A DNA stretch of 64,000 nt from Pseudodesulfovibrio cashew (GTDB lineage Bacteria; Desulfobacterota; Desulfovibrionia; Desulfovibrionales; Desulfovibrionaceae), in assembly GCF_009762795.1 (NCBI RefSeq), contig NZ_CP046400.1, forward strand, positions 1,775,501 through 1,839,500, read 5' to 3'. Position numbers and translations under genes: made by a program. The notes under the pieces were generated by a model, which had not been told where the DNA came from, did no database searches, and saw only the letters and a program-made list of their open reading frames with translations. Shown here one piece after another: positions 24,714-31,965 of the stretch (within the stretch, counting starts at the first letter, position 1; each line of letters opens with the position of its first letter).

Positions 24714-25967
24714 ATGAAAATACTTAATTATAATGGCGCCTTGAGCGCTCGTTTTGTGGTTGCCCTGCTGGCGCTCTTCGCCCTTGCCTTCCTGGCCGTT
24801 CCGGCCATGGCGGAAGACGAAGAGGGGATCATGGAGGTCAAGCTCTCCAAGGAGCCTGCCGCCCTGGACAAAACCGTGGAAGGGAGTCTCGACTATCTTT
24901 TCGAGGTTTTGGAAAATCCCTCCGCCTCCTTTGACGCAGCCAGGCTCGATCCCATGCTCGACCTGGTGGCCAACGGCCAGGAGGACCCCAAGGACATCAA
25001 GCCCGCCCGCCGCTTCGGTGGTAACGGCATTCTGCTGAGGCGCGAAGTCTCCTCCGACCTGGAGACGATCATGCGCTACTTCTACAACAAGGATATCCCC
25101 AACTTCCTGCTCTGCCCGGCGGTGCTCCGGCTCTCCGGCTGGCACAAGGGCAGCGAGTTCCTGGAGCGCAAGACCCCCCTGTGGGACGAACTTGGCAATC
25201 TGGACAAGCCGGTCCTGACCCGCGGCAGCGAGTTCGAGGTCTGCACCCCGGACTCCTTTGGCGAGGCCTACTTCCGCTATGACCTGAACCGGCTGATCGT
25301 GCTGCTCAAGTACCAGGGCCGCAACGTGCTCATCTCCATCTCGGAGCAGGCTGACAAGTCCGACGTGGGCCGCAAGGGCGCCATCCTTGATGACAGCCAG
25401 TGGGATTATTTCTATTCCGGCATTGAAGGCCTCAACAAGGGTATGATCGGCTGGATGGACACCTACATGTACAAGTCTGCGTCCGTGCTCATCTTCGTGG
25501 AGCAGGACAAGGAGGCCAAGCAGTCCACCACCTTCCTGTTCAAGTGGCTCAAGGCCGGCTGGGCGGGCATGAACGTGGTCAAGCGCACGCACATCTACGA
25601 CGGCACCCTGCGCTACGCCCGGAGCCTGATCAAGGTCCTGGAGAGCCCGGACCTGACCCCCGTCGAGATGACCGAGGGCATGCAGAGCGTGGCCCGGTTG
25701 AGCAAGCCCGAAATCGACTCGCTTATCGACCGGTACGCCAAGAACTTCGAGGCGCGCTTCAAGGACGACCCCAAGCTCAAGAAGAAGGAATACGCCAAGG
25801 TCATCGCGGACGGCGGCTATGCCGGCGTTCTGGATGCCGATGCGCGCAAGTCCGTGGTCTACCTGCAGAAGCTCAAGTCCATGCTCGGCATGGAGACCCT
25901 CATCGACGTCAGCGCCTCGCCGCTGGCAAAAAAGGGCGACGAGGCGGCAGTCGGTTCGGACAGCTAG
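24714..25967 (+). CDS. Periplasmic protein of unknown function (417 aa)
   Basis: I do not recognise this family. It has a signal peptide (VVALLALFALAFLAVPAMA, cleavage before EDEEG near residue 34). The mature protein is mixed alpha/beta and soluble in character, with features such as RRFGGNGILLRREVSSDLET, NFLLCPAVLRLSGWHKGSEF, LIVLLKYQGRNVLISISEQA and TYMYKSASVLIFVEQDKEAK; two Cys (in LLCP and EVCTP) could form a disulfide. The ATG overlaps an ATATG after AGGGAGACACAC. It has its own promoter and terminator, so it is probably monocistronic. Confidence 0.8.
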   Translation: MKILNYNGALSARFVVALLALFALAFLAVPAMAEDEEGIMEVKLSKEPAALDKTVEGSLDYLFEVLENPSASFDAARLDPMLDLVANGQEDPKDIKPARRFGGNGILLRREVSSDLETIMRYFYNKDIPNFLLCPAVLRLSGWHKGSEFLERKTPLWDELGNLDKPVLTRGSEFEVCTPDSFGEAYFRYDLNRLIVLLKYQGRNVLISISEQADKSDVGRKGAILDDSQWDYFYSGIEGLNKGMIGWMDTYMYKSASVLIFVEQDKEAKQSTTFLFKWLKAGWAGMNVVKRTHIYDGTLRYARSLIKVLESPDLTPVEMTEGMQSVARLSKPEIDSLIDRYAKNFEARFKDDPKLKKKEYAKVIADGGYAGVLDADARKSVVYLQKLKSMLGMETLIDVSASPLAKKGDEAAVGSDS

Positions 25968-25994
25968 CCAACCCGCGCGAACATCGTTATGCTG

Positions 25995-26034
25995 ACGGCG
26001 CACCGCATATTGCGGTGCGCCGTTTCTTTTTTGC
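25995..26034 (+). terminator. Terminator after the unknown periplasmic protein gene
   Basis: ACGGCGCACCGCA (25995-26007) and TGCGGTGCGCCGT (26011-26023) form a perfect 13-bp stem with loop TAT, followed by a T-rich tail. Confidence 0.95.
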
Positions 26035-26047
26035 GCGGGAGGCGTTC

Positions 26048-26233
26048 ATGAAGACCAGTGAAAGCGATGCCAAGTTCAAGTTCTGTCCGCTGCTCAAGAC
26101 CAGCGACGACAAGATGAAGATGTGTCAGGGCTCCATGTGCATGATGTGGCGCTGGGTGCCGGACGAAAAGGGCGGCGACACCGAGGAGGGCTATTGCGGC
26201 CTGGCCGGAACGCCCTGCGCTTCCCTCAGCTGA
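26048..26233 (+). CDS. Small cysteine-rich protein (61 aa), unknown
   Basis: A 61-residue protein with no signal peptide, starting at 26048 after GGGAGG (26037-26042). Five cysteines sit in FCPLL, MCQGSMCMMW, GYCGL and PCASLS, with two of them four residues apart, a pattern suited to binding a metal or Fe-S cluster, and it is rich in Met around the central pair. The family is not recognised. It lies just after a strong terminator and 41 bases before fliJ, with which it may be cotranscribed. Confidence 0.65.
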   Translation: MKTSESDAKFKFCPLLKTSDDKMKMCQGSMCMMWRWVPDEKGGDTEEGYCGLAGTPCASLS

Positions 26234-26274
26234 CCCGGCTTGCCCGGCCTGCCGGTTCGTGGCACAAGTGAGTC

Positions 26275-26715
26275 ATGCCGAAGCCGTTTCATTTCAAGCT
26301 CGAAAGGGTCCTGGACTACCGCACCCAGCTGGAGGATCAGGCCAAGTCCGAACTCGCCCGCGCCCAGCACGCCTTTGACGAGCAGGCTGCCGTGGTCGAC
26401 GATCTGCTGTCGCGTCAGGCCGCCCATCTGGCCAGCGAGGCGGAATCGCGCAAGTCGGCCAACGACATGTGGCTGTGGCGGCAGTACAAAGAGGCCCTGG
26501 AACGGGACGTGGCGGATGCCCGGTATCGCCTGAGTGAGTTGGAACTCAAATTGCATGATAGCCGCGAGAAGGCGGTGGCACGTTCCAGGGATCGTAAACT
26601 CCTGGAGAAGCTCAGGGAAACCCAAGCCAGGAAGCATCATGAAGAAGAAAGCGCCAGAGAAGAGAAGGAAAACGATGAAATGGCAACGCTCCGCCACCAA
26701 TCTCAAGATTTCTAG
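26275..26715 (+). CDS. fliJ: Flagellar export protein FliJ
   Basis: A 146-residue almost entirely helical coiled-coil protein of the flagellar type III export apparatus. FHFKLERVLDYRTQLEDQAK at the N-terminus is the FliJ signature; the remainder is heptad-rich and ends in an acidic/Lys tail. It overlaps the next gene by 41 bases. No other fli genes are in the window, so this is a detached flagellar pair. Confidence 0.85.
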   Translation: MPKPFHFKLERVLDYRTQLEDQAKSELARAQHAFDEQAAVVDDLLSRQAAHLASEAESRKSANDMWLWRQYKEALERDVADARYRLSELELKLHDSREKAVARSRDRKLLEKLRETQARKHHEEESAREEKENDEMATLRHQSQDF

Positions 26716-27346
26716 GGTCCTGGCCAGTCTTGTTTTTCTGGCCCTTTTGAAGCTCGCCGTGTTCGGCATGCTCAGCGTCGATTCCGTGACGCTCAAGGTC
26801 ATGGAGACCGTCATGCCCGACGACGTGGCCGTGGCCGCCGAAACCGGGACCCAGTCCACCACGCCCATCGCGGACAAGGCCGATTCCGAGGCGAATCGGG
26901 CCACAGCACGGGAAACCGAGGCGGACAAGCAGGCCGAAGCCGTGCGCACCGAGCAGGACATGCCCTCCGAATGGAAGGCGCTCAAGCGCAAGGAAGAGGA
27001 GCTGGCCGTCAAGGAGCGCACCCTGCGCGAGATGGAGGCCTCCATCAAGGCGGAAGCCCTGCGCGTTGAGAAGATGCACGCCGAGATGCGCCAGATGCTA
27101 GACGAGGCCAAGGAAATCAAGGACAAGCGCGTCAAGCAGTTGGTGGACATGATCTCCAACACCAAGGCCAAGAAGGCCGCCGAGATTCTCCAGACCATGG
27201 AGACCGAGCTGGCCGTCAAGGTTTTGTCAGGCATGCGCGGACGCCAGGCGGGCGAGATCCTCACCTTTGTTGAGGCCAAGAAGGCCGCCGAACTCTCCGA
27301 GCGTCTGACCAAGCTCCAGATTCCCTTCATGGACGGCAACCAGTAG
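26675..27346 (+). CDS. MotE-like membrane protein with MgtE-N-type domain
   Basis: A 223-residue protein with one N-terminal membrane segment (RVLASLVFLALLKLAVFGML), a charged coiled-coil stalk (about residues 90-145) and a C-terminal MgtE-N-like helical domain (QLVDMISNTKAKKAAEILQT, VLSGMRGRQAGEIL). This matches the MotE/FliG-like accessory proteins found beside fliJ, thought to assist the stator or export gate. The start at 26675 is chosen because GAAGGA is well placed; an ATG at 26639 is possible. Coupled translation with fliJ is likely. Confidence 0.8.
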   Translation: MKWQRSATNLKISRVLASLVFLALLKLAVFGMLSVDSVTLKVMETVMPDDVAVAAETGTQSTTPIADKADSEANRATARETEADKQAEAVRTEQDMPSEWKALKRKEEELAVKERTLREMEASIKAEALRVEKMHAEMRQMLDEAKEIKDKRVKQLVDMISNTKAKKAAEILQTMETELAVKVLSGMRGRQAGEILTFVEAKKAAELSERLTKLQIPFMDGNQ

Positions 27347-27364
27347 TCGTTCACCCACGAAAGT

Positions 27365-27397
27365 AAAAAGGCCGTCCACCCGGACGGCCTTTTTTTT
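27365..27397. terminator. Terminator between motE-like gene and ribE
   Basis: AAGGCCGTCC (27368-27377) and GGACGGCCTT (27382-27391) form a 10-bp stem with T-run on the plus strand and A-run on the other side, so it may act in both directions. Confidence 0.93.
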
Positions 27398-27453
27398 ATG
27401 AATTTTCATCTCGAGCCGCCTCCGCGAAGCGGCACCAGAAAAAATGAATTGGT

Positions 27454-28113
27454 CTAGAAGCCGTGCTCGCGCAGATAGTCCATGGTGATGCCCTTGGCGG
27501 GCGTAGCGGGGTCGTCCTGGGCGGTCCAGGGCGCGACCATGCGTTCGACGTACTTGCCGATGACATCGGTCTCCATGTTCACCTTGCGGCCCGGGGTCCA
27601 GCCGGAGATGGTGGTGGCCTTCTGGGTCTCGGGGATGATGTTCACCTCGAGCCAGTCCGGTCCGCAGTCGTTGACGGTCAGGGAGATGCCGTCCAGGGCC
27701 ACCGAGCCCTTGGGGATGACGTATTTGCCGTGGGCTGCGGGGAAAGTGAGGCGGTAGATGTTGGACTCGCCCGCGGGGCGGACCTCCGCCACCTCGGCCA
27801 GTGTGTCCACGTGTCCGGCCACGATGTGTCCGCCGAAACGGTCGCCCATGGCCATGGCCCGCTCCAGGTTGGCCTTGGAGCCCACCTTGAGATCGCCGAG
27901 AGAGGTGACGGACATGGTCTCGCGGCTGGCGTAGGCGGTAAACCATTTCTCGCCGAAAATTTCCACGGTCAGGCACGTGCCGTTGACGGCGATGGATTCG
28001 CCCAGTTCGATATCCGGGAGATCGAAGAGCGGTTCGATGCGCAGGCGTGTTTCCGCGCCCCGCCTTTCGACCGACGTGATTCGGCCCAAGCCCATGACCA
28101 GTCCTGTGAACAT
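27454..28113 (-). CDS. ribE: Riboflavin synthase, alpha subunit
   Basis: Dismutates two 6,7-dimethyl-8-ribityllumazine molecules to riboflavin (219 residues). MFTGLVMGLGRITSVERRG is the N-terminal signature, and the two lumazine-binding repeats are visible (GESIAVNGTCLTVE and GSVALDGISLTVND; GGHIVAGHVDTLAEV and VNMETDVIGKYVER). It follows ribD by 70 bases. The downstream partners ribBA and ribH, usual in related genomes, are absent here. Confidence 0.95.
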   Translation of the reverse strand: MFTGLVMGLGRITSVERRGAETRLRIEPLFDLPDIELGESIAVNGTCLTVEIFGEKWFTAYASRETMSVTSLGDLKVGSKANLERAMAMGDRFGGHIVAGHVDTLAEVAEVRPAGESNIYRLTFPAAHGKYVIPKGSVALDGISLTVNDCGPDWLEVNIIPETQKATTISGWTPGRKVNMETDVIGKYVERMVAPWTAQDDPATPAKGITMDYLREHGF

Positions 28114-28183
28114 GATGATTCCTCGTTTGGTGCGTCGTTGCCCGACGTTGTAGCAGGGTGCGCTACGGGTGTAAATCGCGCCC

Positions 28184-29332
28184 CTATAGCGGGCGCATGG
28201 TCAGCAGCATGTCCGGTCCGGTGCGCTCGCTCTTGATGATGCGGAAGTCCATGGTGTCTTCCATGGTGACGTCCTGGCGGCCGAAGTAGGAGGACGGTGC
28301 CTGGTTGTCGCCGAGGATGCGCGGGCAGACGAAGTGGATCAGCTCGTCGGCCAGGCCGTGGGCCACGCACTGGAGAGCGAAGCGGCCGCCTCCTTCGATC
28401 AGGGTGGTGTAGCAGCCCAGGGAGTAGCGCAGCCGCTCGAAGCCCACGGACAGGTTGAAGCAGCGGGGACCGCCCGGCAGGGGCCAGACGCTGGTGCCAC
28501 GCTGGCGCAGCTCGTCGGCCAGGGTGGTGGAAGCGGCGGCTTCGGTGGTCCACAGGATCACTTGTTCAGGTCTATCGCGCAGCAGGGTGTAGGCATCCGG
28601 ATTGTCCGGCAGCCGCGAGGTGACGACCACGGCATAGGGCTGGCGAAAATCCGGGTCGAGCCCCGGAGCCCGGCAGGTAAGGCTGGGGTTGTCGGCGCGC
28701 AGGGTGCCGCCGCCCACTACCACGGCGTCCACGCGGGCGCGCAGTTCGTGCACGCGGGCAAAGGATTCCGGGCTGGAGACGGGTTCGGGCCTGAGGTAGC
28801 GGGAGGCGATCTTGCCATCCAGGGTGGCGGCCATCTTGATGATATTGAATGTGGAGTGGGAACTCTGCCAGAGCAGGAAATCCGCGATGAGATCCCGGCA
28901 CTCCTCTTCGAGCACGCCGGTGATGACCTTGATGCCGTGCTCCTCGAGTTTTTCCACGCCACCGGCGGCCACGGGGTTGGGGTCGCGCGTGCCCACCACC
29001 ACCTTGGCCACCCCGGCCTCGATCAGGGCCTCGGTGCAGGGCGGGGTCTTGCCGTGGTGGTTGCACGGCTCCAGGGTCACGTACATGGTCATGCCGCGCG
29101 GGTCCACGCCCTTGCTCCGGGCGTCGGCCAGGCACTCACGCTCGGCGTGCAGCGCGCCGTACCGGGTGTGGTAGCCCTCGGCCACGATGGTCCCGTCCCC
29201 TTCGGAGGTGTCCACAAGCACGGCCCCGACAGTGGGGTTGGGCGCGGTCGGGCCCTTGCCCTGTTCGGCCAGTTTGATGGCCCGGGCCATGAAGCCCTGG
29301 TCCCTAGAGAAATTTGCCCGGCATGAAAACAT
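28184..29332 (-). CDS. ribD: Bifunctional riboflavin deaminase/reductase RibD
   Basis: Catalyses two steps of riboflavin synthesis: deamination of the pyrimidine and reduction of the ribosyl chain (382 residues). N-terminal CMP/dCMP-type deaminase domain: [24 protein letters not shown] (HAE zinc motif) and [18 protein letters not shown] (PCxxxxxxxxC). C-terminal reductase domain from about residue 150: [29 protein letters not shown] and [11 protein letters not shown]. The start at 29332 after CCGGAG overlaps the end of the dCMP deaminase gene by 29 bases. Confidence 0.95.
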   Translation of the reverse strand: MFSCRANFSRDQGFMARAIKLAEQGKGPTAPNPTVGAVLVDTSEGDGTIVAEGYHTRYGALHAERECLADARSKGVDPRGMTMYVTLEPCNHHGKTPPCTEALIEAGVAKVVVGTRDPNPVAAGGVEKLEEHGIKVITGVLEEECRDLIADFLLWQSSHSTFNIIKMAATLDGKIASRYLRPEPVSSPESFARVHELRARVDAVVVGGGTLRADNPSLTCRAPGLDPDFRQPYAVVVTSRLPDNPDAYTLLRDRPEQVILWTTEAAASTTLADELRQRGTSVWPLPGGPRCFNLSVGFERLRYSLGCYTTLIEGGGRFALQCVAHGLADELIHFVCPRILGDNQAPSSYFGRQDVTMEDTMDFRIIKSERTGPDMLLTMRPL

Positions 29333-29762
29333 GGTTCACTCCGGCTTCGTCGAGCATCTGCTCGGACAGCTCGTCAGGGTAGTTCTCGGCGTAGTAGATG
29401 TTTTTCACTTCGCAGTTGATGAGCATCTTGGTGCACAGGATGCAGGGCTTGGTGGTGCAGTATATGTCGCAGCCGGTCAGGTCCAGGGAGTGGGTGGCCG
29501 CCTGGATGATCACGTTCTGCTCGGCGTGCAGCCCCCGGCAGAGTTCGTGCCGCTCGCCGGAGGGGATGCCCATCTGGTCGCGGAGGCAGCCCACGTCCTC
29601 GCAATGGGCTATATTGGTGGGCACGCCGTTGTAGCCGGTGGCCAGGATGCGCTTGCCGCGCACGGCGATGGCTCCCACGGCGCGGCGGGTGCAGGTGGAG
29701 CGCTGCGCCACCAGGTGGGCGATGCGCATGAAATATTCGGGCCAGGGCAGTCTGTCGGACAT
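29304..29762 (-). CDS. dCMP deaminase (ComEB-like)
   Basis: Zinc deaminase (152 residues) that would convert dCMP to dUMP for thymidylate synthesis. Motifs [27 protein letters not shown] (HAE) and [14 protein letters not shown] (PCxxC). Start at 29762 after GAGAGGA. Translationally coupled to ribD. In related genomes glyA often precedes this gene; here glyA is about 17 kb away. Confidence 0.93.
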   Translation of the reverse strand: MSDRLPWPEYFMRIAHLVAQRSTCTRRAVGAIAVRGKRILATGYNGVPTNIAHCEDVGCLRDQMGIPSGERHELCRGLHAEQNVIIQAATHSLDLTGCDIYCTTKPCILCTKMLINCEVKNIYYAENYPDELSEQMLDEAGVNHVFMPGKFL

Positions 29763-29873
29763 GGTGAATCCTCTCGCGCTATGATTTTGCCGGAAAACCC
29801 GTCTATCACTTCTTGGAATGAAAGGAAATCCCCGGCGTCGCGCCGTTGCGAACGGTTTTCCTCTTTTGAAACG

Positions 29874-29908
29874 AAAAAAGGGAAACATCCATGGGCGTTT
29901 CCCTTTTC
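29874..29908. terminator. Bidirectional terminator downstream of the FmdB-type gene
   Basis: AAAAGGGAAAC (29876-29886) and GTTTCCCTTTT (29897-29907) form an 11-bp stem with an A-run on one side and T-run on the other, ending the minus-strand zinc-ribbon gene. Confidence 0.85.
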
Positions 29909-29943
29909 TGATGGCACCCGGACCGGGCGCCGCACTAGATGCC

Positions 29944-30153
29944 TCAGCCTCCAGGCGAACATCCGCCGCTCCCTGCGGTCGGCATGGGGCCGAGCCCGGT
30001 GGCGCCGCCATCAGTCTGGACGGCGCAGGCGCTCATGAGCTTTTCGACCTGAGTGGAGCCGCATTTCGGGCAGGGCGGCAGTTCGTCCTGCGAAAAGACC
30101 AGCTCCTCGAACTCTGCGCCGCAGGCGCGGCAGCGGTACTCATAGATGGGCAT
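29944..30153 (-). CDS. FmdB-type zinc-ribbon protein
   Basis: A 69-residue protein with [20 protein letters not shown] and [14 protein letters not shown], two CxxC knuckles of the FmdB/CxxC_CxxC regulatory-protein family. The tail is Gly/Pro-rich and ends near GGCSPGG. Function in Desulfovibrio-type bacteria is unknown. It starts at 30153 after GAGGGGA and is divergent from the ZraP-like operon. Confidence 0.9.
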   Translation of the reverse strand: MPIYEYRCRACGAEFEELVFSQDELPPCPKCGSTQVEKLMSACAVQTDGGATGLGPMPTAGSGGCSPGG

Positions 30154-30224
30154 GATGTCCCCTCGTGTAGTTGATGGTGAATGGCCTGAAAAAGATGGGG
30201 TCGGAATCCGCAAAGTCAAGCACG

Positions 30225-30294
30225 TTGCACTTGCACTTGTTACACAAAATGTGCAATATCGAGTGCATCAAGTTGCACAAAACTGAGAGTGCAA
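30225..30294 (+). promoter_or_regulatory. Array of TGCA-core half-sites, candidate upstream activating sequence
   Basis: Six copies of a hexamer related to TTGCAC/GTGCAA occur in 70 bases: TTGCAC at 30225 and 30231, GTGCAA at 30251, GTGCAT at 30263, TTGCAC at 30273 and GTGCAA at 30289. The last two form TTGCAC-N10-GTGCAA. They lie 52-121 bases upstream of the sigma-54 promoter, the usual position for enhancer sites of an NtrC-family activator, most likely the response regulator encoded downstream. Confidence 0.7.
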
Positions 30295-30345
30295 CCGGTT
30301 CTTTGAATTGGTAATGTTTCAATTGAATCAGCCTGTTACAGTGTT

Positions 30346-30361
30346 TGGCACGTCCTATGCT
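30346..30361 (+). promoter_or_regulatory. Sigma-54 promoter of the zraP-like operon
   Basis: TGGCACGTCCTATGCT fits the -24/-12 consensus TGGCACG-N4-TTGCW at every fixed position but one, with GG (30347-30348) and GC (30359-30360) separated by 10 bases. It is 78 bases before the first gene. The activator encoded in the operon has the GAFTGA loop needed for sigma-54. Confidence 0.88.
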
Positions 30362-30438
30362 TTGGCCATAGCAAGAAGACACCAGCACACTCTCTTCTTC
30401 CTCTGGCAAAAACATTTTTAACAACAGGAGACTGTATC

Positions 30439-30960
30439 ATGACAAAGAAGAACATTACCATTACTTCCCTGGCGGCGGTGCTTGTCCTCGCCATGTCCGC
30501 CTTCGCCTTTGCCGGCCCCGGCTATGGGCGTGGTGGCTGCGGCGGTCCCGGCTACGGCCAGGGCGCTGCCTACACCCAGCTGACCCCGGAGAAGCAGGCC
30601 GCCGTGGACAAGATCTACGAGAAGTACGACGGCAAGTTCGACGAGCTGCGTACCGAGATGTGGACCAAGCGCGCCACTCTCCAGGCCATGATCAACGGCG
30701 GCAACGCCGATGAGGGCAAGATCGGCAAGCTCACCACTGATCTGACCAACCTTCGCGACAAGATGTGGGACCTGCGCAAGAGCATGTCCGATGAGTTGGT
30801 CAAGGAGACCGGCATCGAAGGTTTCGGTTACGGGTATGGTCGTGGCGCCTGCTCCGGTTTCCGTGGCGCAGCACGCTCCAACGGCGACTGCCCCGGCTAC
30901 GGTCAGGGTTACGGTTCCCAGCAGGGTCGCGGCTACGGCCGAGGCATGGGCCGCATCTAG
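30439..30960 (+). CDS. ZraP-like periplasmic metal-responsive chaperone
   Basis: A 173-residue protein of the ZraP/CpxP/Spy type. Signal peptide (SLAAVLVLAMSAFAFA, cleavage near residue 26), then a Gly-rich metal-binding-like stretch (GYGRGGCGGPGYGQG), a helical core QLTPEKQAAVDKIYEKYDGK followed by a second long helical segment, and a Gly/Tyr-rich tail with Cys and Met residues. Family members are periplasmic zinc-binding chaperones that also repress their kinase. Start after AGGAG at 30425-30429. It is the first gene behind the sigma-54 promoter. Confidence 0.88.
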   Translation: MTKKNITITSLAAVLVLAMSAFAFAGPGYGRGGCGGPGYGQGAAYTQLTPEKQAAVDKIYEKYDGKFDELRTEMWTKRATLQAMINGGNADEGKIGKLTTDLTNLRDKMWDLRKSMSDELVKETGIEGFGYGYGRGACSGFRGAARSNGDCPGYGQGYGSQQGRGYGRGMGRI

Positions 30961-30998
30961 CAACGTATTTCCGCATTAACCCGGAAAACAGGATAGGG

Positions 30999-31037
30999 CG
31001 GAGCGGTCATTCACGGGGAATGCCGCTCCGTTTGCTT
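30999..31037 (+). terminator. Imperfect hairpin after the zraP-like gene
   Basis: CGGAGCGG and CCGCTCCG with an inner CATTC/GAATG pair, followed by TTTGCTTT. It may partially terminate, leaving the zraP-like transcript in excess over the downstream genes. Confidence 0.55.
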
Positions 31038-31059
31038 TGCCTCGGGGTGCGAATATAAT
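31032..31059 (+). promoter_or_regulatory. Candidate sigma-70 promoter upstream of the DUF4405-like gene
   Basis: TTGCTT (31032-31037), 16 bases, TATAAT (31054-31059), 81 bases before the start. It would give basal expression of the membrane protein and two-component genes independent of sigma-54. Confidence 0.5.
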
Positions 31060-31140
31060 GGACGGCAACAGTCAGAGACTACAGCAGATATCCATGTTAG
31101 GACTGGTTGTGTAGGAATCATTTTACTCCCGGAGGTTCGC

Positions 31141-31959
31141 ATGTTGCGGAAAATAACGTCCCTCACGTCATTTCTTTCCTTCATCGTCACTCTGATCACC
31201 AGCGTCGTGCTGTACATCATCCCGCAGGGACGCGTCGCCTACTGGGCGAACTGGCACCTCATGGGGCTGTCCAAGGATCAGTGGGACGACATCCACATCA
31301 CCGTGGGCACCCTGTTCGTGGTCGCGCTGCTGCTGCATATCTGGCTGAACTGGAAACCCATCATGGCCTACATGAAGAACCGTGCCCGTGAGCTGGTGGT
31401 CCTGACCCCGGCCATGGTTGTCAGCGTGGTTCTCACCCTGTTCGTGACCGTGGGCACCCTGTTCGACCTGCCGCCCATGAAGCAGCTGCTCGACGTGAGC
31501 GCCTCCATCAAGGACGACGCCGTGAACACCTATGGCAACCCCCCGTACGGCCATGCCGAGCTGAGCCCGCTCAAGAAGTTCTGCGGCTTCCTCGGCTATG
31601 ACGCGGACAAGGCCCTGGCCGCTCTGAAGGCCGCCGGATACGGGCCGGATATTTCTCTCAACAGCCGGATCAAGGACATCGCCGCAACCAAGGGCGTCAG
31701 CCCGCAGATGGTCCTGAACGCTATCCGCGGGGATCAGGGCGGCGATCCGTTCCTCTCCCTGCCCGCGAATCCGCCCGAGGGCACCGGCAGGCTTAAGCTC
31801 ACCGATCTGGCCAAGTCCTTTGGCCTGCCCATGGACAAGGTCCTCTCTCGCCTGGCAGCCAAGTCCATCCAGGCCGACGAGACCATGACCATGAAGGAAA
31901 TCGGAAACAAGAACGGGCTCAGCCCCAAGGAAGTCTACGGCGCGTTGCGCGCAGAGTAG
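31141..31959 (+). CDS. DUF4405-like membrane protein with periplasmic helical repeats
   Basis: A 272-residue protein. Three membrane segments (about 9-28, 53-70, 88-108) include His residues (H52 in DIHITVG, H66 in LLHIWLNW) that fit a DUF4405/cytochrome-b-like bundle. The region after residue 140 holds four degenerate ~22-residue repeats (PLKKFCGFLGYDADKALAAL; RIKDIAATKGVSPQMVLNAI; KLTDLAKSFGLPMDKVLSRL; TMKEIGNKNGLSPKEVYGAL). With three crossings the repeats should be periplasmic. It sits between the ZraP-like and kinase genes, so a role in signal perception is plausible but unproven. Confidence 0.8.
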   Translation: MLRKITSLTSFLSFIVTLITSVVLYIIPQGRVAYWANWHLMGLSKDQWDDIHITVGTLFVVALLLHIWLNWKPIMAYMKNRARELVVLTPAMVVSVVLTLFVTVGTLFDLPPMKQLLDVSASIKDDAVNTYGNPPYGHAELSPLKKFCGFLGYDADKALAALKAAGYGPDISLNSRIKDIAATKGVSPQMVLNAIRGDQGGDPFLSLPANPPEGTGRLKLTDLAKSFGLPMDKVLSRLAAKSIQADETMTMKEIGNKNGLSPKEVYGALRAE

Positions 31960-31965
31960 CGTCAT

